A DNA stretch of 64,000 bases, taken from Symbiodinium natans. Taxonomy: Eukaryota; Sar; Dinophyceae; Suessiales; Symbiodiniaceae. Positions 54,337-62,534 of this stretch are shown here, in pieces. The translations under genes and the position numbers were made by a program. Below the pieces are notes generated by a model. The model had not been told where the DNA came from, did not search any database, and worked only from the letters and a program-made list of their open reading frames with translations. Positions within the stretch are counted from its first letter, which is position 1, and each line of letters opens with the position of its first letter. Where the stretch lies: contig CAJNDS010002200.1 in assembly GCA_905221605.1 (NCBI GenBank), forward strand, positions 359,287 through 423,286. The letters are read 5' to 3'.

Positions 54337-56640
54337 GGGTTTAGGGTTTGGGGTTTAGGGTCTGGGGTTTAGGGTTTGGGGTTTAGGGTTTAGGGTTTGG
54401 GGCTTAGGGTTGGGGTTTAGAGTTTGGGGTTAGGGTTTGGGGGGGTTTGGGGTTTAGGGCTGATTCTGCACAGGCTTTTCGCAATGCACTGGCCGATGAT
54501 TAAATCACAGAACACGGCACTTCGGCTTCTTTATCTCCTTCAGAACCCTAAACCCTAAACCCTAAACCCTAAACCCTAAACCCTAAACCACTTTTTTTGC
54601 TCTCGGCTGCTTCCAGAAAGGACTCCCTGGGTCTGCAACCTGCGGCCTGCGGCAGCTCAGTCGCAGTCCTTCGGTAGCGAGGCCCTCCTCCAGCACCTTG
54701 GGGACCAAAGGAAGGTTTAGGGTTTAGGGTTTAGGGTTTAGGGTTTAGGGCTTAGGGGTTAGGGTTTAGGGCTTCGGGCTTAGGGTTTAGGCTTAGGGCT
54801 TAGGGTTTAGGGTAGCCCGGTGGTGCCGTTCAGCCCCCTTGTCCTGGCATCTAGGTTCCTTATAGAGCACTTGGGGGACCAAATGAACCCCATACATTAT
54901 ACATGGAGGTCATACACCTATATATGCTACTAGAACCCCTCCAGGTGTATGGACCATAAACCCTACACCCTATACACCCTACACCCTACACCCTAAACCC
55001 TAAACTCCTTTAATCCCTTCAAGGCACTTGTAGCCGAGTTTAGGCTTGTCACAGCCGGCGCCACAATGTCGCGTGGGGCCACGACTCCCAACGCAAAACC
55101 CCGCGGGAGCCAAGCATGCGCAGCAGCTGCCCCCCTCTTCCAGGGCCTTGGTAGCCCCAGAAACCATATTATAGGGGTTAGGGTTTAGGGTTTAGGGTTT
55201 AGGGTTTAGGGTTTAGGGTTTAGGGTTTCCAGTTTTGAGGTGGGATCTCTAACGAGCAGTTACGACAAAGCACTTCTTCGGCTATTCAAGGCATATAGCG
55301 CTCAAGGCCTAACCGTTGCGGGATGTGAACAAAGAGAATCAAATCTACCTCCCTCTATTAGGGGGTGAAGTTTGGGCTTTGCAAGAAAGGATACTACAAA
55401 AGGAAAGGTCTGACCTTGGTGCGACTGTACACTACTTAAACAGGGCTTGTTTCACAAGGGTTTAGGCTTTAGGGTTTAGGGGTTATGGGCCTTGTCCAAA
55501 ATTCCTACAACTTCTTGGTAAGTGTTTAGGGCTTCGGGCGTAGGGTTTAGGGTTTAGGGTTTGGGTTTAGGCTGAACACGCCCTAACCGCAACTTGGTAG
55601 CCCAGAAACCATATTATAGGGTTTGGGTCCTAAACCCTAAACCCTAAAGCACCTGGAACCCGTCCAGAAGTTCTTCAGCTTAGGGTTTAGGGTTTAGGGT
55701 TTAGGCTTTAGGGTTTAGGGTTTAGGGCTTGGGGCGTAGGGCTTGGGGCGTAGGGTTTGGGGCGACTTGGTAGCGCAGTAACCATATTCTAGGGTTTAGG
55801 GTTCAGGGTGACCCGCAACCATATTCTAGTAAGGGTAACCTTTTTCGGGGGGTTGGCTATTTTACAAAGACACCTGGAACCACAACAAAAAAACCCTAAA
55901 CCCTAAACCCTAAACCCTAAACCCTAAACCCTAAACCCCGGGATCAAAAAGATGTGTACAGCTGGGCCAGCAAGGGTGCTTCCTGGTCTCCGTGCTCGTG
56001 GCTGGCCGTCTTATGGGCTTGGACTGCGATGGCGCTATCCTTGGAGTAGACCCTGGAAAGAAAAGTGTATACCTTTTAGGGTTTAGGGTTTAGGGTTTAG
56101 GGTTAGGTATATAAGTAGCTAGAATAGGAACCCAGAACCAAAAAACAAATTAAAAGTATAGCGCTCCAAAACCCAGCGGCGCCACCATGATCCTCCTGCC
56201 GCAAGGCAGCTGCGTGGCCGAGCAGAACAATGGCAACGAGGAGAGCCCTCATCCTGCACAGGCGCAAAGGTTTGTCAAAGAACTCAGCGAGCTTGAACCG
56301 CAATGATGGCTGCAACGTCCCAGGCTTTGCATGGAGGTGAGCACCTGCACTGCTACAGAATACTATCTACCCTAAACCCTAAACCCTAAACCCTAAACCC
56401 TAAACCCTAAACCCTAAACCCTAAACCCTAAACCCTAAACATGCAGGGCCGGGGCCCCTACCACATGTGCCGGACAAAAACTTAAAACGGACTGGTCGTC
56501 CCAGGGTTTGGGGTTTAGGGTTTAGGGTTTAGGGTTTAGGCACTTTAGGTTTCAGTTTCAACCCCTCAGCCCGACCTTGGGCAGCGCATCGCGATGATGC
56601 TACAAGCTTGGCAGAGACTTCTGCTGATGTGGGTTTAGGG
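54337..56640. repeat. tandem duplication, unit 2
   Basis: Second copy of 51853-54336. Differences are a few substitutions, one-base changes in homopolymers and large changes in heptad arrays. Confidence 0.95.
54590..56252 (-). CDS. small secreted-type protein gene, copy 2
   Basis: Same structure as copy 1: exon 56173-56252 (signal peptide), family J intron 56053-56172, exon 55960-56052 (frame stop at 55944-55946 if read on), Cys-rich exon 55006-55146. In the Cys-rich exon the Cys residues are all kept and the visible changes include silent ones; one Asn becomes Lys near the 3' end. The first two exons show conservative changes (Gln to His, Met to Ile). This suggests a functional duplicate rather than a pseudogene. 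Confidence 0.55.
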
Positions 56641-56658
56641 TTTAGGGTTAGGGTTTAG

Positions 56659-56718
56659 GGTTGCAAGCTGTACTACATGCGCCATGCTGTGTACATGATA
56701 TACCGGTCGTCTAGTTAA
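56659..56718 (+). CDS. candidate terminal exon, 19 codons
   Basis: Opens at GTTTAG|GGT, the acceptor being the last heptad, and reads GCKLYYMRHAVYMIYRSSS and TAA. Function unknown. Confidence 0.45.
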   Translation, partial: GCKLYYMRHAVYMIYRSSS

Positions 56719-57452
56719 AGGCTTCGGTTTTAGGGCTTGTTTTTTTGGGCTTACGGATACCTACCTAGCGTCTCGTATCACAACAGGATGCCCGTTCAAA
56801 AAATCTAGAGGTTTGTGGCGTCAGATCCCTATACACATTCCAGTTCATCACCGAAACAAGTGTCTAGATCTCTCTAAACCCTAACCCTAAACCCTAAACC
56901 CTAAACCGTAAACCCACATGTCGAACATGGTGAGCTAGGCTGACCTGGTCGACCATGGGAACTGGGAACCCACCGACTGATGTGTATGTGGACCTTAAGG
57001 GAGGGACCCTGATAAGGGACCTTAGAGGTTATTCAGGGTTGTTTAGGGGCTAGGTAGGTACAGGGACTATATAAGGTACATATAGACTCTTGCTGCAGGA
57101 TTGTCTATTCCCCAAAGCTCCATCTCCACAATTATAGTGTATGCCTGGGCTCGAAGGCTACTAAAATGAAAGTCCCTCTTAGGCCCAAGCAGAAACTCTA
57201 TAAGTACATGGATTCTGTGGGATTGACTATCCAGTGAGGAGCTGAAACCCCAAGTCTTTTCGTCCTTGAAAAAAAGCTGCGCGATCCTACGCGATGTAGT
57301 CACTGATCCCGCGAAACGTCTTCGACGTTTGCCCAATTAAAAAATCCGCACAGCTACCCTGTGTCCAGTGGAGAAAGCATCCCAGCTTGCATCTAGTAGC
57401 CCTAAGCACTAAACCCTAAACCCTAAATCCGCGAAATCTCAGCTGGGAAGGT
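56719..57452. repeat. unique sequence with family A remnant
   Basis: A diverged family A copy at about 57050-57215. Short CCCTAAA at 56878-56912 and 57409-57428. Minus frames across the remnant are not convincing. Confidence 0.5.
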
Positions 57453-57555
57453 CTAGAGTGACACGTGGCTCGCTTCATCGGATTGTGGAGACGTCTCTGG
57501 TGGTGCCCCGCGGCAGTTGATCTTAGCCAGCACGCCTGGGTCGTTCTTCTCATCA
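57453..57555 (-). CDS. candidate terminal exon, 33 codons
   Basis: Opens after TGTACTCTAG in phase 2, reads DEKNDPGVLAKINCRGAPPE then TSPQSDEASHVSL and TAG. Polar, probably a C-terminal tail. Function unknown. Confidence 0.55.
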
Positions 57556-57732
57556 CTAGAGTACATAGAGAACCCAGAGCCTAGTGAGCCTCAACCCTAA
57601 ACCCTACACCCTAAACCCTAAACCCTAAACCCTAAACCGCAAAAACTCAAAACCCCTAAACCCTAAAAGCAACTAATGGATTCTAAGGCTTCCAAGCGGC
57701 TTTCCCAGTCTAAGTGCGCCAGCCCGAACATG

Positions 57733-57924
57733 CCTTAGCTGTCCAGTAACCTGGGGGAATGACAGCTTAACCTTTGGGATTTTATGGGGATTAGAATACC
57801 CCCAAAAAGGCCCAAAACCCCAAAAATCCAAAACCCTAAATCCTAAAGCCTAAACCCTAAATCCTAAACCCTACCACCACAAAAGGCAAAAGGTTATCCT
57901 ACTCTGCTACTAAGTTGCAGATCG
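57733..57924. mobile_element. family I copy split by heptads
   Basis: TTAGCTGTCCAGTAACCTGG at the left, GGTTATCCTACTCTGCTACT then AAG at the right, with CCCTAAA variants inside (about 57810-57880). Confidence 0.7.
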
Positions 57925-57959
57925 CGGAGGAGAACCAGACCAGAGAGGTTGCCAAACCT

Positions 57960-58612
57960 TAGGTTTAGGGTTTAGGGTTTAGGGTTTAGGGTTTGGGGTT
58001 TGGGGTTTGGGGTTTGGAGTTTGGGGTTTAGGGTTTGGGGTTTAGGATTTAGGGTTTGAGGTTTGGGGTTTAGGGTTTAGGATTTGGGGTTTGGGTTTAG
58101 GGTCTAGGGTTTGGGGTTTAGGGTTTGGGGTTTAGGGTTTGGGGTTTCGGGTTTGGGGCTTAGGGTTTAGGATTTAGGGTTTGGGGTTTAGGGTTTGGGG
58201 TTTCGGGTTTGGGGTTTAGGGTTTGGGGTTTGGGGTTTAGGGTTTAGGGTTTGGGGTTTGGGGGTTAGGATTTAGGGTTTGGGGTTTCGGGTTTGGGGTT
58301 TAGGGTTTGGGGTTTGGGGTTTAGGGTTTGGGGTTTAGGGTTTGGGGTTTAGGGTTTGGGGTTTAGGGTTTCGGGTTTAGGGTTTGGGGTTTAGGGTTTG
58401 GGGTTTAGGGTGTGGGGCTTGGGGTTTTGGGTTTGGGGTTTAGGGTTTGGGGTTTCGGGTTTAGGGTTTGGGGTTTAGGGTTTGGGGTTTAGGGTTTGGG
58501 GCTTGGGGTTTAGGGTTTGGGGTTTAGGGTTTAAGGTTTAAGGTTTGGGGTTTAGTCGGGTTTAATTAGGGTTTTGGGGTTTTGGGTTTGGGGTTTGGGG
58601 TTTAGGGTTTGG
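57960..58612. repeat. mixed TTTAGGG/TTTGGGG/TTTCGGG block
   Basis: About 90 heptads in which TTTAGGG and TTTGGGG alternate, with occasional TTTCGGG and TTTAAGG. Longer than any other variant block here. Confidence 0.9.
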
Positions 58613-58616
58613 GGCT

Positions 58617-58712
58617 ATTTGGAGGTTCATGGGTAGTTCTAAGCAGGGTTATAACTATGGTAACTATGCTTGTAACCCTATTTGAGGGGCACTCATAACC
58701 CTGCCTCCAAGT
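58617..58712. mobile_element. family B copy
   Basis: CTATTTGGAGGTTCATGGGT at the left, CATAACCCTGCCTCCAAGTA at the right. Confidence 0.7.
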
Positions 58713-59041
58713 AAGGACTGAATGAGCAAGGCCCAAAAATCGTGGGGCACAGGCCTGGGGCTTCATGGGCATAGGCCCAAGGATTCGTGGGCATAGGCCC
58801 TGCCTTGAGACCCTAAACCCTTGCGAACCCTATTAGTGTTGTTTTTGAGCCATCCTAACAATAAGAAGAAACTTTGTATGTCTGAATGTTGGGGGAACTC
58901 CGCGTGGGTTGGTGTTTTTCGATGTTCTAAACGGCGAGCCTAAAGGACACACTGCTCGACCAGGAGCTCTTGAACCCTAAACCCGCAACCCTCAACCCTA
59001 AAAACTAAACCCTAAACCCTAGCCCTAAACCCTAAACCAAG

Positions 59042-59125
59042 GAACTCGACGAATATGCGAGGACAGCGAGCAGAAACCCGGAGCTGCCGCTCACGGCGCT
59101 CACTAAGAAGACCATCACACTCTGA
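59042..59125 (+). CDS. candidate terminal exon, 27 codons
   Basis: Opens after CCCTAAACCAAG and reads ELDEYARTASRNPELPLTAL then TKKTITL and TGA. Function unknown. Confidence 0.5.
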   Translation, partial: ELDEYARTASRNPELPLTALTKKTITL

Positions 59126-59302
59126 AGCCAATCCTGAGGAGGAAATGCATGTTTAGGGTTGAGGGTTTAGGGTTTAGGGCTAGGGTTTAGGGTTTAGGGT
59201 TTAGGGTTTAGGGTTTAGGGTTTAGGGTTTAGGGTTTAGGGCTTGGGGTTTAGGGTTTAGGGCTTAGGGCTTGGGGCTTAGGCCTTAGGGTTTAGGGCTT
59301 AG

Positions 59303-59377
59303 ATCGTGCCTCTTGGGCCTGCTAAGGTCTTGGACTTGGAAAACTTCGGGGCCTCCATCTGTAGTGCCATGATGTAA
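59303..59377 (+). CDS. candidate terminal exon, 24 codons
   Basis: Opens after TTTAGGGCTTAG, a heptad variant acting as acceptor, and reads IVPLGPAKVLDLENFGASIC then SAMM and TAA. Function unknown. Confidence 0.5.
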   Translation: MVPLGPAKVLDLENFGASICSAMM

Positions 59378-59440
59378 CTAGGTACCAAAAACCATACAGG
59401 GTTTAGGGTTTAGGGTTTAGGGTTTGGGGTTTCTGGGTAC

Positions 59441-59502
59441 ATAATTCCATAATTGCACCAAAGGTGTATCGAGAAACGCCCCGAACATCGCCTGCCACCT
59501 CG
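59441..59502 (-). CDS. candidate exon, 20 codons
   Basis: Opens after GGTTCTGTTCAG in phase 2, reads EVAGDVRGVSRYTFGAIMEL plus one base and closes at T|GTACCC. Function unknown. Confidence 0.45.
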
Positions 59503-59792
59503 CTGAACAGAACCCTGAACCCTGAACCCTAAACCCTGAACCCTAAACCCTAAACCCTAAGCCCTAAACCCTAAACCCTAAATGCAGTACAGCGCGGCTT
59601 GCCCGGCCAAAAGAACAACCGTGCACCCCCCCCACCCTCAAGAATGAGACGGCCGGGCTAAAGAGAATTTAGGGTTTCGGGTTTCGGGTTTAGGGTTTAG
59701 GATTTAGGGTTAGGGTTTAGGGTTTAGGGTTTAGGGTTTAGGGTTTAGGGTCAGGACCGAAATCCTGTCTTTGTCTCTTTTCCTCTTACCAG

Positions 59793-59861
59793 CTTGCCCA
59801 GGCCGAGTCTCATAGCCAGGCTTGCAGGGAGCAGCGAAACGTTCGCACAGATACACGCTGA
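59793..59861 (+). CDS. candidate terminal exon, 22 codons
   Basis: Preceded by a strong pyrimidine tract and CTTACCAG, reads LAQAESHSQACREQRNVRTD then TR and TGA. Function unknown. Confidence 0.5.
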   Translation, partial: LAQAESHSQACREQRNVRTDTR

Positions 59862-59939
59862 GGCGGACCTGCACCTGTGGGTTTAACTCGACTCCCTAAA
59901 CCCTAAACTTCCCAAAACTTCCCTAAACTCTAAACCCTA

Positions 59940-60080
59940 AATCCTAAACCCTAAGCCCTAAGCCCTAAGCCCTAAACCCTAAACCCTAAGCCCTAAGCCC
60001 TAAGCCCTAAGCCCTAAGCCCTAAGCCCTAGGCCCTAAGCCCTAAACCCTAAACCCTAAGCCCTAAGCCCCAAGCCCTAA
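59940..60080. repeat. CCCTAAG-dominated array
   Basis: About 18 heptads, most of them CCCTAAG (CTTAGGG on the other strand) rather than CCCTAAA. A similar short block is at 51676-51730. Confidence 0.9.
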
Positions 60081-60109
60081 ACCCAACCCTGAACCCTAAA
60101 CCCCTGCAG

Positions 60110-60163
60110 CCCTCAGAGCCCCCTGAGGCCGCTGTGAAGAGTTCCGAGTTAGGCAAAGATTCC
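60110..60163 (+). CDS. candidate exon, 18 codons
   Basis: Opens after AACCCCTGCAG and reads PSEPPEAAVKSSELGKDS directly before a family G element. Acidic, low complexity. Function unknown. Confidence 0.4.
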
Positions 60164-60599
60164 CCTCTAATAAAGGGGCCTGAAGAATTAGAATAGGGTT
60201 TGGGGTTTGCGGTTTGGGGTTTAGGGTTTGGGGTTTGGCGTTTGGGTTTAGGCTTCAGAGTTTAGAGTTTAGGGTTCAGCGTTTCCGGATCGAGCAGTGT
60301 TGTAGTAGAGTTGTATTTACGGCACTGATAGAACCCCACCCACCCAGAGAATCCCATAACATTGAGGACATAGAAAGAATTCTCCACTCATCTCAGCTTT
60401 AAAAGGCCGATGCTTGAAATCAACGGATACCACACAAAACACCCAGTTTTGTAAACCTCATTTTCTTGCCACTGCATCTCTTGTGCGCTGCTCCAGCCTT
60501 GACATGCGCGGACACACAAAAAGCTAATTTTGCTGACCTCATTGCCCTTGGTTGAGAGAGCCCGAGAGGCCCTGAAACCCAATCCCCAGGCCTTGAGGC

Positions 60600-61075
60600 T
60601 GTGAAACCCTAAACCCCCAGGCCGAAGGCCAAAAACTGGCCTTGCTCCACGATTCAAGGCAAAAAACTAACCTTGAGCTACGGTTCAAGGGCAAAAACTG
60701 GCCTTGAACCACGGGTTCAAGGCCAAAAACTGGTGGTTCAAAGGCCAAAAACCTGCCTTGAACCACGAAGGATTTGCCTTGAACCATGAGTTGTCAGCCT
60801 TGCCTTGAGCCACGAGTTTTTGGCCTTGAACACCCTAAACCCTAAACCCTAAACCCTAAACCCTAAACCCTAAACGTTTGGCCTTGAGCCAATTTCTGGC
60901 CTTGAACTACGAGCTTTTGGCCTTAAAACCACGAACGACTTGGCCTTGAACCTGGCCTTGAAGGATGGTCCAAGGCAAACAACTGGCCTTGAACCATTTT
61001 TTGGCCTTGAACCACGAATTTGGCCCTGAACCACGAATCTTTGGCATGGAGCCGCGAAGTCATGAAAGCTTGAAA
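60600..61075. repeat. cluster of GGCCTTGAACCACGA-type repeats
   Basis: About 20 degenerate copies of a unit near TTTTTGGCCTTGAACCACGA, some inverted (CAAGGCCAAAAACTGGCC). A CCCTAAA array at about 60832-60875 cuts the cluster. The minus frames that cross it (VVQGQFLAF-like) follow from the repeat. Confidence 0.85.
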
Positions 61076-61105
61076 TTGACATGTGATAGAGAGGGTTTAG
61101 GGTGT

Positions 61106-61370
61106 AATAGGGGCCTGAATAATTAGAATAAGGTTTGGGGGGGGGGGGGGGGGGGGGGGTACTGTAGTATAGTTGTAAAGAGACCCTGAGGAATACTATG
61201 AGTAATTAGTCCGACCCCTATACTATAACCCTATTAGGGGGGGGGGGGGGGGGGGTTGCCGAAAATAGGGGTACCCCTTTTTGGGGGTTCCGTTAAAAGG
61301 ATTATACAATACTTGGGGTATAGAAGGGGTACCCCTATTTTCGGAAATCCCCTATATATATATATATGTA
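61106..61370. mobile_element. family G element
   Basis: GGGGCCTGAATAATTAGAAT, a G run, TACTGTAGTATAGTT, a second G run, GCCGAAAATAGGGGTACCCC and the inverse GGGGTACCCCTATTTTCGG, ending in a (TA)n run. Related blocks lie at 31950, 42720 and 60168. Confidence 0.7.
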
Positions 61371-61463
61371 TATGTTTTTTATATATACCCTGTATACCTA
61401 AGCAACCCCCACATAACCCCCTGAATAACCCCCAAGGCCCCTCGTCAGGGCCCCTCCCGCACT

Positions 61464-61639
61464 TTGGAGGTTCACGGTAATTATTAGCCAATTATAACTG
61501 TACTTATAACTGTACTTGTAACCAGATTAGGGCACTTGAGGGGCTTCTAAGTGGGTTCGAAGTACCCCTAGACCCTAACACCCTAAACCCTAAGCCCTAA
61601 ACCCTATTGGTGAATAAGTACCATGAACCTCCAAGTAGT
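61464..61639. mobile_element. family B copy with heptad insert
   Basis: CTTTGGAGGTTCACGGTAAT ... AAGTACCATGAACCTCCAAG, with CCCTAACACCCTAAACCC inside the right arm. On the minus strand its GGAG|GTTCATGG end is positioned as donor of the exon at 61641-61729. Confidence 0.75.
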
Positions 61640-61640
61640 C

Positions 61641-62308
61641 CCCTGATACAAGAATCAACAGGCAAGGTGCCGCTCCACCACAGACGATCGCGCCCAACAT
61701 GATGCTGAGGACATAGCAAACGATGAAACCTAGGTCGAAGGGGTCTAGGGTTTAGGGTTTAGGGTTTCGGGTTTAGGGTTTAGGGTTTGGGGTTTACGAT
61801 TTCGTAGGTCCCTTACCTTCTTTAAAGGATGCTGAAGTATGGGCCCTTTGGTTGTCTATATAGAGTACAGAAGGTGTATGTAAGGGGTACCCTTCAAAGG
61901 GCCCATACTAAGGGACCATGTAACTACCCTAAGACTAGGGTTTAGGGTTTAGGGTTTGGGGTTTTGGGGTTTGGGATTTGGGGTTTGGGGTTTAGGGTTT
62001 GGGGTTTGGGGTTTGGGGCCCTATAACAATTAGATTTCTACGGGTGATTAAGGCTATGGAGAGACTAGGACCCATGGAAATTGAGGTTTTATGTACTATT
62101 TGCTTAAGAACCCCAAAAGAAAAACTATATTCCCCTTAATAAGGAAGAACATGTTTTTTTTTTTTTAATTTTGTTGGGGTTCTTAAGCAATTAGTAGATA
62201 TACTGAATCCCAAGAAACGAAGTGGCAACCCGCTCTTGACGAGGCCCAGCCTGAGATATTGGCTTGCGAAGCTTTCTTGCTGGAAGCCGTTGGAGGACAA
62301 CACTGTTT
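61641..62308 (-). CDS. membrane-protein exons, copy or paralogue
   Basis: Exon 62204-62308 opens after AAGTAAGCAG in phase 1, reads VLSSNGFQQESFASQYLRLG then LVKSGLPLRFLGF plus one base and closes at A|GTATATC. Exon 61641-61729 opens after TTCGACCTAG with two bases that complete Ser, then reads FIVCYVLSIMLGAIVCGGAA then PCLLILVSG, a clear membrane segment. The segment SGLPLRF followed by a membrane helix parallels SGLPLQF and its helix in the gene just upstream (62535-63747), which suggests a tandem relative or a later repeat of the same gene. Confidence 0.55.
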
Positions 62309-62534
62309 CTGCTTACTTGGAGGTTCATGGGTACTTGTAACTCCTATTATATGTCTACTCATCACCTACTTAGAGGACTTAGGGGGCATATAAGTACAGT
62401 TATAGTTGCGGTTCGAAGTACCCTGAGCCGCCAAGTACTTTACATACTATAAGATGGCAACGTATAGTAAACAATGGAAATAAGATAGTATGGCCCGGTA
62501 TAGTATACAATGTAAATGTCTCATTCGCACGTAC

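Noticed and set aside
61234-61491. 85-codon minus ORF across family G
   Set aside because: The frame runs through a G-run element and a TA repeat; related blocks elsewhere do not keep it, so it is treated as element sequence. A short exon at 61420-61475 cannot be excluded.
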